Source of the DNA: an uncultured Flavobacteriales bacterium
GTDB taxonomy: Bacteria > Bacteroidota > Bacteroidia > Flavobacteriales_D > Crocinitomicaceae
Assembly (NCBI GenBank): GCA_943789205.1
Contig: CALSTG010000002.1
Span: 1-64,000 of the forward strand
Length of the DNA: 64,000 bases
Reading direction: 5' to 3'
The position numbers and the translations under genes are program-made. Under the pieces are notes generated by a model. The model was not told where the DNA came from and did no database searches. It was given only the letters and a program-made list of their open reading frames with translations. Positions 53,933 to 63,231 of this stretch are shown here, one piece after another. Within the stretch, counting starts at the first letter, position 1; each line of letters begins with the position of its first letter.

Positions 53933-55024
53933 ATGTCCTCAAAAAGTATGAACTCTGAATTTGAGATTACTAAGAACCCTGTGATTTCTCAGATGTCCTC
54001 CATGGATCATGATCAAATTTTGTTTTGTAGTGATAATGTTACCGGTCTTAAGGCAATTATTGCCATTCATGATACCACACTTGGCCCTGCATTAGGAGGT
54101 ACAAGAATGTGGTCTTATAATAATGAATTAGATGCTTTAAATGATGTGCTGCGTTTGTCTCGTGGAATGACTTATAAAAATGCAATATCTGATTTAGCAT
54201 TAGGAGGGGGCAAGGCAGTAATTATTGGTGATTCTAAAACCATGAAGTCAGAGGCCTTGTTTCGTCGATTTGGAAGATTTGTAAATTCATTAGCCGGGAA
54301 TTATATTACGGCTGAAGATGTCGGAATCTCTCCTGCAGATATGGTATGGGTAAGTAAAGAAACCAATCATGTGGTGGGTTTGCCGGGTAAAAGTGGAGAT
54401 CCTTCTCCAGTAACCGCATTTGGAACATATATGGGTATTAAAGCTTGTGCAAAGCTGAGATTCGGAACAGATAATTTAGAAGATAAAAAAATTTTAGTGC
54501 AAGGTGTTGGTCACGTTGGAGAATATTTAGTCGATTATTTAAGGAAAGAGGGTGCGCAAGTGTTTATCGCTGATATCAGTGACGATGCGGTTCGTCGTGT
54601 TGCTCAAAAATATGGAGCTAAAGGAGTTGCTCTTGACCAAGTTTACCAGTTAGATATGGATATTTATGCTCCATGTGCTTTAGGTGGAACAATTAATGAT
54701 GAAACTCTAAACCAATTGAAATGTGGTATCGTTGCAGGGGCTGCAAACAATCAATTGGGTATAGAAGATAAACATGGCCAAGAACTTCTCGATAAAGGGA
54801 TTTTATATGCACCGGACTTTGCTATAAATGCAGGAGGGGTCATTAATTGTTTTTCTGAGGTTAAAGATTTAACAAGTCAGTGGGCGATGGGTAAAGCTGA
54901 AGATATTTACCACACCATTTATGACATTGTTTCACGATCTGAACAAGAACAAATTCCCTCTCATGTAATTGCAATGAAAATAGCTGAAGAGAAAATAAAT
55001 AAAGGACGAAAGAATATTAAGTAA
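53933..55024 (+). CDS. Leu/Val/Phe-type amino acid dehydrogenase
   Basis: 363 residues. The catalytic domain carries GPALGGTRMW, LALGGGKAVIIGD with the catalytic Lys, and TAEDVGIS; the NAD-binding domain has VQGVGHVGEYLVDYL and a late APCALGGTIN and NNQLG. This is the leucine/valine/phenylalanine dehydrogenase group (about 350 aa), which reversibly deaminates branched-chain or aromatic amino acids to 2-oxo acids with NAD. Upstream -10-like TATTTTTG. First of a run nusB, DUF1573, yajC. Confidence 0.93.
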   Translation: MSSKSMNSEFEITKNPVISQMSSMDHDQILFCSDNVTGLKAIIAIHDTTLGPALGGTRMWSYNNELDALNDVLRLSRGMTYKNAISDLALGGGKAVIIGDSKTMKSEALFRRFGRFVNSLAGNYITAEDVGISPADMVWVSKETNHVVGLPGKSGDPSPVTAFGTYMGIKACAKLRFGTDNLEDKKILVQGVGHVGEYLVDYLRKEGAQVFIADISDDAVRRVAQKYGAKGVALDQVYQLDMDIYAPCALGGTINDETLNQLKCGIVAGAANNQLGIEDKHGQELLDKGILYAPDFAINAGGVINCFSEVKDLTSQWAMGKAEDIYHTIYDIVSRSEQEQIPSHVIAMKIAEEKINKGRKNIK

Positions 55025-55975
55025 ATGCTGAATAGAAGACATTTAAGAATAAAAGTCCTTCAGATGTTGTATACATTTTACAACCAAAAAGAATCTATGG
55101 ATCTAAGGACTGCAAAAACACAATTACTGCAATCTGTAGATTTAATGTATGATTTATATTTGTACTTGCTACTTACCTTTCAAGAGGTAAGAAATGCTTC
55201 TTTATCAAAAATGGATGATCGAGCCAACAAATTGAGACCTTCTTTTGAAGATTTAAATCCAAATAGAAAGCTTGTAGACAATAAAATTATCGAGCGAATG
55301 ATTGGTTCTCACACATTTCAAGACTTATGTCAAAGGCGAAATGTAAACTGGAATTCAGATGAAAAACAAGAAATATTTAGAAAACTTTTTATTGAGATAG
55401 AAAAAAGTGAGGTTTATTTTGAACATATGGAAGCACTTGAAAATGATTTCTCGAATGCTAAAAATTTCTTAGTTCAATTGTTTAGATCAGAAATCGCCAA
55501 CTCACCGCTCATTTATAATTTTTTTGAAGAAGAAGAAATACGATGGATGGATGATATTGATCTTGCATGCTCCATGGTTATCAAAACCATTAAAATGAGT
55601 ACTGAAGAGGATGATTTTGATTTCCTTCCACTTTACAAAGAAAATGATGATGAGAAGGATTTCATAACAACTTTATTAAAACAAACGGTTGCTTTAGATC
55701 AGGAAAGTGAGCATTTAATCGATGAAATGGCAGACAATTGGGAGCTCGATCGTATTGCAAAGATGGATGTCCTTTTATTGAAAATGGCATTTGCGGAGCT
55801 TCAGTCTTTTGAAAGTATTCCTACAAAGGTTACGATCAACGAATATCTTGAGATCTCAAAATATTACAGTACACCAAAGAGTAATGTATTTATCAATGGT
55901 ATACTTGACAAGTCTTTGAAAAAATTGATGCAAGAAAAAAAAGTATTAAAAACGGGTAGAGGACTAAAGCAATAA
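55025..55975 (+). CDS. nusB: Transcription antitermination factor NusB (long form)
   Basis: 316 residues, about twice E. coli NusB; long forms are usual in Bacteroidota. The start NRRHLRIKVLQMLYTFY and the C-terminal domain ELDRIAKMDVLLLKMAFAEL, then IPTKVTINEYLEISKYYSTPKSNVFINGILDK match NusB; the inserted middle (about 70-215) is family specific. It binds RNA BoxA with NusE during rRNA transcription. Starts directly after the dehydrogenase stop (0 nt gap). Confidence 0.92.
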   Translation: MLNRRHLRIKVLQMLYTFYNQKESMDLRTAKTQLLQSVDLMYDLYLYLLLTFQEVRNASLSKMDDRANKLRPSFEDLNPNRKLVDNKIIERMIGSHTFQDLCQRRNVNWNSDEKQEIFRKLFIEIEKSEVYFEHMEALENDFSNAKNFLVQLFRSEIANSPLIYNFFEEEEIRWMDDIDLACSMVIKTIKMSTEEDDFDFLPLYKENDDEKDFITTLLKQTVALDQESEHLIDEMADNWELDRIAKMDVLLLKMAFAELQSFESIPTKVTINEYLEISKYYSTPKSNVFINGILDKSLKKLMQEKKVLKTGRGLKQ

Positions 55976-55977
55976 AC

Positions 55978-56373
55978 ATGAATATAATGAGATATATAAT
56001 TCTTTTTCTTTCATTATCCTTTTTAGGTTGTGAAGCGAATAATGAACTGGAAGTTGGTCAGAAGACAACGATGACTATCGATAAAATATACGATGCAGGA
56101 ACTCGAGTGAAAGGAGAGGTGATAGAAGCAGTCTTCAATATTGAGAATACGGGTGATTATCCTCTAGTTTTTGGTGAGATAAAAGGTTCTTGTTCATGTA
56201 CAGTAGCGGATAAGCCAGAAGCACCTATCATGCCTGGAAAAAAAGGGGTTATTACTGCGAAAGTGGATACCGAAAAATTTCGAAGCAATTCTGAAATTTC
56301 AAAATATGTTACTGTTTTGGCGAATACAGAACCAAATAGGGTAACACTTAAAATTAAAGCAAAAATAAAATAA
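55978..56373 (+). CDS. DUF1573 lipoprotein
   Basis: 131 residues with lipoprotein signal peptide (lipobox FLGC, Cys18) and an Ig-like DUF1573 domain: EAVFNIENTGDYPLVFGEIKGSCSCTVADKPEAPIMPGKKGVI and VLANTEPNRVTLKI. The SCSC pair is characteristic. Function unknown; common next to nusB/yajC in Bacteroidota. Confidence 0.85.
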   Translation: MNIMRYIILFLSLSFLGCEANNELEVGQKTTMTIDKIYDAGTRVKGEVIEAVFNIENTGDYPLVFGEIKGSCSCTVADKPEAPIMPGKKGVITAKVDTEKFRSNSEISKYVTVLANTEPNRVTLKIKAKIK

Positions 56374-56390
56374 CAATTAAATTTTTAGTT

Positions 56391-56669
56391 ATGGGAGATG
56401 GTAGTTTAATGAATATTCTTTTTATAGGACTCATGTTTTTTGTGTTCTACTTTTTTATGATTCGTCCGCAGATGAAGAAGCAAAAAGAATTGAAAAAATT
56501 TAGAGATGGACTAGCAAAGGGAGACCATGTTGTAAGTATCGGAGGTATTCATGGTAAGGTGCTTGAGCTCACAGATACTACGGTTCTTATAGAAAGTGAA
56601 AAAACAAAGATTCGATTGGATAAGTCTGCTGTTAATCAAAGCGGAGAAGAATTGTTACAAGCTAAATAG
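56391..56669 (+). CDS. yajC: YajC subunit of the Sec translocase
   Basis: 92 residues: one transmembrane helix (about 7-25, ILFIGLMFFVFYFFMIRPQMKKQKE) and a small cytosolic domain with GDHVVSIGGIHGKV. It belongs to the SecDF-YajC accessory complex. Last intact gene of the dehydrogenase/nusB run. Confidence 0.92.
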   Translation: MGDGSLMNILFIGLMFFVFYFFMIRPQMKKQKELKKFRDGLAKGDHVVSIGGIHGKVLELTDTTVLIESEKTKIRLDKSAVNQSGEELLQAK

Positions 56670-56706
56670 TACTGAGTTTGTCATAAATCTCTTAACAAAG
56701 TCTGCG

Positions 56707-57687
56707 ATGGTACCTACTTGTCTACTTCTTTTTCGCGTATTGTTATTCTAGTAATTGGTGGTGATTTACTTGTCCAAAGTGCTGCCTTAGTTTAGCGAAT
56801 AACAAGTTTAAGCTTTCTCCTCTTCTTAATAGGTACTACTGTTGTTTCTTTTGGAACTTCCGCTCCAGAATTAATTGTAAGTATTCAAGCGACTGTTAAC
56901 TGGAAATTCTGGTCAGTTGCTGTAGGGAATGTTAGTAGGGTCTAATATTGCTAACTTAGGACTTAGTTCTTGGTTCTGTGTTGATTCTTCCGTTAAACCT
57001 TTGATTCCATAAATTGGCGGAAATATTTCTTGGTCCTATTCTAATAATGTTTCTCTTTCGGCGGCTCTTTTTTGGGTGTTTCGTCATCGATGGGAATCTT
57101 AGATCAATTTGAGGGTCTTTTTCTTTTATTTGGATCTATTGGTTTTTCTGTTTTTATCAATAAGGTACATGAAAATACTTTCTAAAAACGATAGGTCATT
57201 AGTTAGAGATGAAGAACTCCTGAAAAAACTTTAAAAACGAATTTAATTCCCGTTTATTTTATTTTAGGGGCTATCTGGTCTCTATTACGGTTCGGAGCTT
57301 CTTGTAGCATAATGCCATTACAATAGCCAAATCATTTGGTATTTCTGAATTTATAATAGGTGTTTCTGTTGTAGCCTTAGGTACTTCATTACCTGAGCTT
57401 GTAACCTCGTTATTCGCAATATTGAAAGGTCAGTCACAGTATTTCAGTAGGTAATTTAATCGGAAGTAATGTGTTTAATATTTTCGCTGTTTTAGGCCAA
57501 TAACGAGTGCCGTAAATCCTTTAGCAGGCGGATTCTTTTTTGATAGCTATTGATTTACCAATAATGCCTTGGGTGTTACTTTCATTAACAGGTGTGTTTC
57601 TTATGTCAGAAAACAAGCTTGGAAGAATTGAAGGATTACTTTTGATCACCATACTATATTCTATATATAGGGAGTGCTTTAATTTAG
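56707..57687 (+). pseudogene. CaCA-family Ca2+/Na+ (YrbG-type) antiporter, multiply frameshifted
   Basis: The region reads as fragments of a cation/Ca2+ exchanger in several frames: IVILVIGGDLLVQSA, LIGTTVVSFGTSAPELIVSIQATV (first alpha repeat), AIAKSFGISEFIIGVSVVALGTSLPELVTSLFAILKG (second alpha repeat), then VGNLIGSNVFNIFAVL and MSENKLGRIEGLLLI at the end. Both G-T-S-x-P-E-L motifs are intact, but at least five to six indels and stops interrupt the frame. About 980 bp, the length of a complete gene. Density of damage suggests true decay rather than error. Tail-to-tail with edd, overlapping. Confidence 0.85.
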
Positions 57688-59486
57688 TCTAATATAAAGC
57701 TAGCACCTTCCTCACTAGAGGATACAGCTTTACGAGCATTATTAAAGAGCCCTCTACCTAAAGTTGTTGTGTTTTTTCTTTGAATTTCTTTTGATTTACG
57801 CTGTTTGATTAAATCGAGGTTTTGAATGTTAAGCGTTCCTCTATCTGCATCTAATTTTAAAATATCTCCTGTTTCAATTTTTGATATAATACCACCATCT
57901 AGAGCTTCCGGGGTAAGGTGGATTGCAGCTGGTACTTTTCCAGATGCGCCGGACATACGACCATCTGTGACAAGTCCAACCTTGAAACCTCTTTTTTGAA
58001 GAATGGTAAGCGATGGGGTTAAGTTGTGTAGCTCGGGCATGCCATTTTGTTTGGGCCCTTGAAAGGGCACAACAGCTATGAAATCCTTGTTTAATTCATC
58101 ATTTTTAAAGGCAGTTATCAAATCTTGCTGTTCCATAAAAACTATGGCTGGAGCTTCAACAACTCGATTTTCTTTTTGAACGGCAGCTGTTTTAATTACG
58201 GATCGTCCAATATTACCTTTTAAAATTTTTATACCTCCGTCCTGGGAAAATGGCTCGTCTGCTGGTCTAACGACGGATAAGTTTAAAGAAACATCCGTAC
58301 CGTTTTCAAATACGATGGCGCCATTACTTATTTTAGATTCTTTACTGAATTTTGAAAGACCTTTTCCAAGTATAGTTGTCACGTCTTCATGTAATAAGCC
58401 TGCATTTAATAAAGTTTTAATCACAAAACTCATGCCTCCTGCAGCATGAAAATGATTGACATCAGCGGCTCCATTCGGATACATTCTTGTAATTAGCGGG
58501 ATGATATCAGAAAGGTCTGACATATCCTCCCAATTGATTATAATTCCAGCAGCTTTTGCAATCGCAATGAGGTGAATGGTATGATTGGTAGATCCACCAG
58601 TAGCAAGAAGTCCAATTATGGCATTGACAATTGACTTTTCATCGATAATTCTCGAAATGGAACGTTCCAATCCAAGGGTTGCATTATGAGCCGCTATTTC
58701 AACAGCCTTTTCATTGAGTAATCTTCGATGTTCAGTATCTGGATTTACAAAACTAGATCCTGGTAACTGCATGCCCATGATTTCCATAAGCATTTGGTTG
58801 CTATTTGCTGTCCCATAAAATGTACATGTCCCAGGTGAGTGATAAGAATCTGATTCTCCCTTGAGCAAAGCTTCTCGATCTATTTTACCTTCCGCAAAAT
58901 CTTGTCTGATCCTTGCTTTTTCCTCATTACTGATTCCGGTAGGCATAGGACCTCCTGGAACAAATACCACTGGAAGATGACCATAATTTAAGCACCCCAT
59001 CATCAAGCCAGGAACGATTTTGTCACAAATACCAAGGCTGAGAATTGCGTCAAACACATTATGAGAAAGTCCTATAGATGTGCTAAGCGCAATGACATCT
59101 CTTGAAAACAAGGACAATTCCATCCCGTCTTTTCCCTGAGTTACACCATCACACATTGCAGGCACACCACCAGCAACTTGAAGTACAGAATTATATTTTC
59201 TTGCGTAAACTCTGAGCTCTTCAGGGTAGTTCTCATAAACACGATGTGCAGACAGCATATCATTATATGCCGTAACAAGACCTAAGTTTTTAGTTGTATT
59301 GCCAGAAAGCTCATTTTTATCTGAAGGACCACACCCTGCAAAAGAATGTGCAAGGTTACCGCAGCTTAACGTCGATCTGTAAACACCCTCTTCAAACATC
59401 TGATTGACTTCCTCAAGGTATTTAGTCCGTGTTTCATGACTTCTATCAATAATTCGATTCGTTATTTTAATAATTGTTTCGTGCAT
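57684..59486 (-). CDS. edd: Phosphogluconate dehydratase
   Basis: 600 residues of the ILVD/EDD family at the length of Edd. Cys ligands for the 4Fe-4S cluster appear in AGCGPSD and the GVPAMCDGVTQG block, CDKIVPGLMMGCL, and later DGRMSGASGKVPAA. 6-phosphogluconate is dehydrated to KDPG, the first unique Entner-Doudoroff step. GIMMATCDR-type markers of IlvD are absent. Follows pgl by 6 nt. KDPG aldolase (eda) is not next to it in this window. Confidence 0.93.
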   Translation of the reverse strand: MHETIIKITNRIIDRSHETRTKYLEEVNQMFEEGVYRSTLSCGNLAHSFAGCGPSDKNELSGNTTKNLGLVTAYNDMLSAHRVYENYPEELRVYARKYNSVLQVAGGVPAMCDGVTQGKDGMELSLFSRDVIALSTSIGLSHNVFDAILSLGICDKIVPGLMMGCLNYGHLPVVFVPGGPMPTGISNEEKARIRQDFAEGKIDREALLKGESDSYHSPGTCTFYGTANSNQMLMEIMGMQLPGSSFVNPDTEHRRLLNEKAVEIAAHNATLGLERSISRIIDEKSIVNAIIGLLATGGSTNHTIHLIAIAKAAGIIINWEDMSDLSDIIPLITRMYPNGAADVNHFHAAGGMSFVIKTLLNAGLLHEDVTTILGKGLSKFSKESKISNGAIVFENGTDVSLNLSVVRPADEPFSQDGGIKILKGNIGRSVIKTAAVQKENRVVEAPAIVFMEQQDLITAFKNDELNKDFIAVVPFQGPKQNGMPELHNLTPSLTILQKRGFKVGLVTDGRMSGASGKVPAAIHLTPEALDGGIISKIETGDILKLDADRGTLNIQNLDLIKQRKSKEIQRKNTTTLGRGLFNNARKAVSSSEEGASFILD

Positions 59487-59492
59487 GTTTTA

Positions 59493-60167
59493 TTAATTTT
59501 CAGCAAAATAAATTGCTGTTAAGTTCTTTTTGAAGTACTGAATAGGTAACATTTTGCTTTCGCTTTGTTCAAAAACAGATTTTTTCAAACCTCCTGAGAA
59601 CATCAACATCACATTTTTAGCACCTTCAATAAATGCTTTGTTTAAGGAAATACGCTTTTCTGGATGACTCGGCGCATTTGTATTTCGAACCGAAGGTTCA
59701 GAATCGTTTAAACACTTCTCTGATTCATTATCTTTTGGGAATATTGAAGCCGTATGACCATCCCCACCCATACCTAAAATAACGATATCCGCGTCTTTAA
59801 ATCCTTCATATTGTTCCTTGACAAGCTTGAGGTTATCTTCATAATGAGTACTATTAAAAACCATTTTCACAAGGTTTGCGTTTTGTGCTTTATTTTGAAT
59901 AAGAATATCTTCAATCATTTTAGCATTAGAATATTTTGAGCTCCCTTCAACAAATCGTTCATCAACCAAACCTATGTTTATTTTATCCCAATTTAAATCT
60001 TGCAATGAAAGACGCTTATATAAGCCTTTAGGAGTTCCACCACCTGATAATAAAAGCGTTGCAATTCCTTTTTGCTGAATTGCATCAGTTAGTATACGAA
60101 CCATACTCTTACACATTTCATTTTCAAGAGCCTCCATGTTTTGAAATACGATCATTTGTTTTTCCAT
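59493..60167 (-). CDS. pgl: 6-phosphogluconolactonase
   Basis: About 224 residues. It has LLSGGGTPKGLYKRL (phosphate binding), VDERFVEGSSKYSNAKMI, VILGMGGDGHTASIFP and MFSGGLKKSVFEQ, all typical of Pgl/DevB. It hydrolyses 6-phosphogluconolactone. I prefer ATG 60167; ATG 60182 also exists. The start overlaps the zwf stop, so translation is coupled. Confidence 0.93.
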   Translation of the reverse strand: MEKQMIVFQNMEALENEMCKSMVRILTDAIQQKGIATLLLSGGGTPKGLYKRLSLQDLNWDKINIGLVDERFVEGSSKYSNAKMIEDILIQNKAQNANLVKMVFNSTHYEDNLKLVKEQYEGFKDADIVILGMGGDGHTASIFPKDNESEKCLNDSEPSVRNTNAPSHPEKRISLNKAFIEGAKNVMLMFSGGLKKSVFEQSESKMLPIQYFKKNLTAIYFAEN

Positions 60168-61636
60168 TTCTTTGTTATCCAAGATTCACCACTAGATAAA
60201 ATTTCATCTCCAGGGCCCCATGTTCCTGCTGCGTATAAGACATTTTTACTATTCGTATTTTTCCAGCTATTGGTGATTGTTTCAATCCACGTCCAAGCTG
60301 CAACGAGTTCGTCTTGACTCATAAATAAAGTTTGATTCCCTCGGATAACGTCAATGATCAGTCGTTCATAAGCTTCTGGGAATCTTTCTTCAAACGTATC
60401 AATATAATCTAGCTTTAGAGCAGTTGGTTTATATCTGTAACCACCTGGCCCAGGTATTTTAGTCATTTGAATAAGCTCAATTCTTTCCTCAGGTTGAAGA
60501 CGAATGATTAACTTATTATTATTGATTTCTTCTTTTGATGGAAAGATATTGTGCTTAACCTGCTTGAAATTGATTACAATTTCAGAATACCTTTTCTTCA
60601 TTCTTTTTCCTGTCCTTAAGTAAAAGGGAACATTTTTCCATCTCCAATTGTCAACAAAAGTTTTTAAGGCGACAAAAGTTTCAGTCTTAGATTCATATTT
60701 TTCAATATCCTCCAAATAAGAGTTGACTTTTCTTCCTTCAATATTTCCTCTAGTATATTGACCCTTTATGCTTTCGGTTCGAATAGATTCTTTTGTGAAA
60801 GGACGCAAAGATCTCAGTATTTTAAGCTTTTCGTTTCTCACTTCATTAGCGTTTAAGGCAAAAGGTGGTTCCATAGCGACCAGGCATAATAGCTGAAGTA
60901 AATGGTTTTGAACCATATCAAGTAATGCACCACTTTTGTCATAGTAGCCGGCTCTTTTTTCTACGCCCAAGCTTTCTGCAACTGTGATTTGAATACTATC
61001 TATATTTTCAGCATCCCAAGCTCTTTCAAATAGATTGTTTGCAAAACGCAATACCATGAGATTTTGTACAGTTTCTTTTCCTAAATAGTGATCAATTCTG
61101 TAAATCTGCGACTCATCAAAAGTTTTTGTGATTTCATTATTTATGGCAATAGATGATTCAAGACTATGTCCTAAAGGTTTTTCAAGAACAACTTTACTAT
61201 TTTTATCAGCTAATTTCGAATCTTTTAATGCTTTCGATATTGGTCCAAAGGCACCGGATGGAGTTGAGAAGTAATAAATGTTTTGATATCCCTTAAAACT
61301 CTCTAAAAACCCCTTAAGTCCTTTATATCCTTGAACTGAAGGCTCTTTAGCGATAACCAATTGAATGTTGGACATAAACTCATTGATTGCGGTATCAAAA
61401 CCTTTTGTTCCCTCAAGGCTTTTTTCTAAGAACAATTGAACTTGTGACCTAAAATGTTTCTCTTGATCTGTTTTCCTCGTAATAGCTATAATATTGTATT
61501 TGCAATTTAATTGACCGTCAATATAGCGTTGATACAATGCAGGGTATATTTTTCTAAGCGCAAGATCTCCTGTTCCTCCGAAAACTACTAAATTGAAGTT
61601 TAGAAATTGCTCTTTATGTTTAATTTTTTTAGCCAT
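60152..61636 (-). CDS. zwf: Glucose-6-phosphate 1-dehydrogenase
   Basis: About 494 residues from ATG 61636. NADP-binding VVFGGTGDLALRKIYPALYQ (first 40 residues), catalytic YRIDHYLGKETVQNLMVLRFAN, and the C-terminal domain with DALLDMVQNHLLQLL-type ALLDMVQNH and YFRTGKRM-like FYLRTGKRMKK. It oxidises glucose-6-phosphate to the lactone. The longer frame to 61699 adds a non-conserved 21 residues. Order zwf/pgl/edd forms a coupled upper Entner-Doudoroff operon; a TAAATTTG -7 box lies upstream (about 61658-61665). Confidence 0.95.
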   Translation of the reverse strand: MAKKIKHKEQFLNFNLVVFGGTGDLALRKIYPALYQRYIDGQLNCKYNIIAITRKTDQEKHFRSQVQLFLEKSLEGTKGFDTAINEFMSNIQLVIAKEPSVQGYKGLKGFLESFKGYQNIYYFSTPSGAFGPISKALKDSKLADKNSKVVLEKPLGHSLESSIAINNEITKTFDESQIYRIDHYLGKETVQNLMVLRFANNLFERAWDAENIDSIQITVAESLGVEKRAGYYDKSGALLDMVQNHLLQLLCLVAMEPPFALNANEVRNEKLKILRSLRPFTKESIRTESIKGQYTRGNIEGRKVNSYLEDIEKYESKTETFVALKTFVDNWRWKNVPFYLRTGKRMKKRYSEIVINFKQVKHNIFPSKEEINNNKLIIRLQPEERIELIQMTKIPGPGGYRYKPTALKLDYIDTFEERFPEAYERLIIDVIRGNQTLFMSQDELVAAWTWIETITNSWKNTNSKNVLYAAGTWGPGDEILSSGESWITKKWKNK

Positions 61637-61768
61637 AAATGCTGTTTTGTTTAGTGTCAAATTTACACTTACTATTTCAATTTTGAAATACTTTGTCAAA
61701 AGTTAACAACGTCTTAATGTTATAAAGGCAATTTTTTTAAAAAAAAGGGTGCTACAATTGAGCTTTTT

Positions 61769-62350
61769 TCAAGGAGTCCCACTAATTCTAAAATATGCTA
61801 TAGCATCAGCCATGTATATTTGAAATGCAATGTTAAGTTCTTCTTTATATGTCTTTAAATGATCAGGCGCATTTTCTAATTCGTTAGGAAATGAAATTCT
61901 TTTCGAAACTCCTTGACACGCTTTTAATAACCCATATGCCGTGGGGTAATAATTTAGCCACTTGTATTCAATAATTTGTTTTAAAAATATTTGAAAGTCA
62001 TCTGGGTAGTTTGCAATGTAGTTGCTTTGGTAGTTGTAGAATTCATCAAGGTATTCTTGATATGGTTTCACATGATAGTACTCCCATTGTATTGCCAAAA
62101 GGTGGTCAAAGTATAGATCTATGGCAATTCCAGAAACCTTTGGTAATGAGGCGTAAAGTTTAGAACGAACGTTCTTGACTGCAGAATGATTGTCAATATA
62201 ATGGTCAATATTTCGATGCAGTAGTACTCCTTTCTTTATGGGTTCAGAATAATTGACAAAGCTATTACCTTTACAGAAATCACCAAACAGATTGGCAACC
62301 ATCAGTTCTAAGTCATTATTTGAAAAATAGAGGTGTCCTAGGAAATTCAT
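61769..62350 (-). CDS. acpH: ACP phosphodiesterase (AcpH-like)
   Basis: 193 residues matching DUF479/AcpH: NFLGHLYFSNNDLELMVANLFGDFCKG, KKGVLLHRNIDHYIDNH, IAIDLYFDHLLAI and a final helix with YKEELNIAFQIYM. The family is related to HD phosphohydrolases and removes 4'-phosphopantetheine from acyl carrier protein; several members are untested. Short gap to the DUF2795 gene on the same strand. Confidence 0.83.
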   Translation of the reverse strand: MNFLGHLYFSNNDLELMVANLFGDFCKGNSFVNYSEPIKKGVLLHRNIDHYIDNHSAVKNVRSKLYASLPKVSGIAIDLYFDHLLAIQWEYYHVKPYQEYLDEFYNYQSNYIANYPDDFQIFLKQIIEYKWLNYYPTAYGLLKACQGVSKRISFPNELENAPDHLKTYKEELNIAFQIYMADAIAYFRISGTP

Positions 62351-62374
62351 TAAAGACCCTAAGGTAAGAAATCC

Positions 62375-62596
62375 TTAATATTCGTCTTCGTTAAATAAGA
62401 AGTCTTCTCTTGAAGGGTAGTCAGGCCAAATCTCTTCGATGCTTTCATAGATTTCTCCTTCGTCCTCAAGATCTTGAAGGTTTTCGGCAACCTCCATTGG
62501 GGCACCAGTTCTAATCGCAAAGTCGATAAGCTCGTCTTTCGATGCCGGCCATGGGGCATCTTCTAAGTAGGAAGCTAATTCTAATGTCCAATACAT
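62375..62596 (-). CDS. DUF2795 protein
   Basis: 73 residues, acidic: YWTLELASYLEDAPWPASKDELIDFAIRTGAP, then VAENLQDLEDEGEIYESIEEIWPDYPSREDFLFNEDEY. This is the short DUF2795 protein found across Bacteroidota. Function unknown. Confidence 0.85.
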   Translation of the reverse strand: MYWTLELASYLEDAPWPASKDELIDFAIRTGAPMEVAENLQDLEDEGEIYESIEEIWPDYPSREDFLFNEDEY

Positions 62597-62678
62597 TGAC
62601 GTTACATTTTGTTATTCGGCAAAAGTAAACTTTATTTCAAACTATCCAAGAAAAAAATGATTTTTGTCAAAAATATCC

Positions 62679-63227
62679 TTAAGATTTAGGAACCCACGGC
62701 GTCTCTTTAGCATTTAAATCAGCTGAAAGTTTTCGACTTAGGGTAAAAAGATAATCACTCAGTCGGTTAAAGTATGAAAGAATAACAGAATCTATATTCA
62801 CTCGATTGGAAAGTTCTACAATAATTCTTTCTGCGCGTCTGCATACAGTTCTTGCAATGTGACATTTAGAAACCGTTAGGTGTCCTCCAGGTAGTACAAA
62901 CGTTTTCATTTCGGGAAGTGATTGATCCATTTTATCAATCCATGTTTCAAGCATTTTAATATCAGATTCCATGAGCTCTGGAAGCTTCATTGAAGTGCCT
63001 TTTTCACCAACGGCAAGAAGCGATCCAGCGGTAAATAACCTGTCCTGTATGTCTAAAAGTTGCATCTCGAATTCATTGTTACTGATGCTATCTCTAAGCA
63101 TTCCAATGTGCGCATTTAATTCATCAACTGTACCGTAGGCGTTTATGCGTAAATCATTTTTTGAAACACGCACACCTCCTATGAGTCCAGTTTCGCCTTT
63201 ATCACCTTTTTTTGTGTAGATTTTCAT
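62679..63227 (-). CDS. Cob(I)alamin adenosyltransferase, PduO type
   Basis: 182 residues. N-terminal ATP-binding KIYTKKGDKGETGLIGG, then GTVDELNAHIGMLR, FVLPGGHLTVSKCHIARTVCRRAER with the catalytic Arg and a final YFNRLSDYLFTLSR. This is the PduO/ATR fold that adds 5'-deoxyadenosyl to cob(I)alamin. Suggests B12-dependent enzymes in the organism. Follows the PLP enzyme gene by 4 nt. Confidence 0.94.
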   Translation of the reverse strand: MKIYTKKGDKGETGLIGGVRVSKNDLRINAYGTVDELNAHIGMLRDSISNNEFEMQLLDIQDRLFTAGSLLAVGEKGTSMKLPELMESDIKMLETWIDKMDQSLPEMKTFVLPGGHLTVSKCHIARTVCRRAERIIVELSNRVNIDSVILSYFNRLSDYLFTLSRKLSADLNAKETPWVPKS

Positions 63228-63231
63228 TGTT

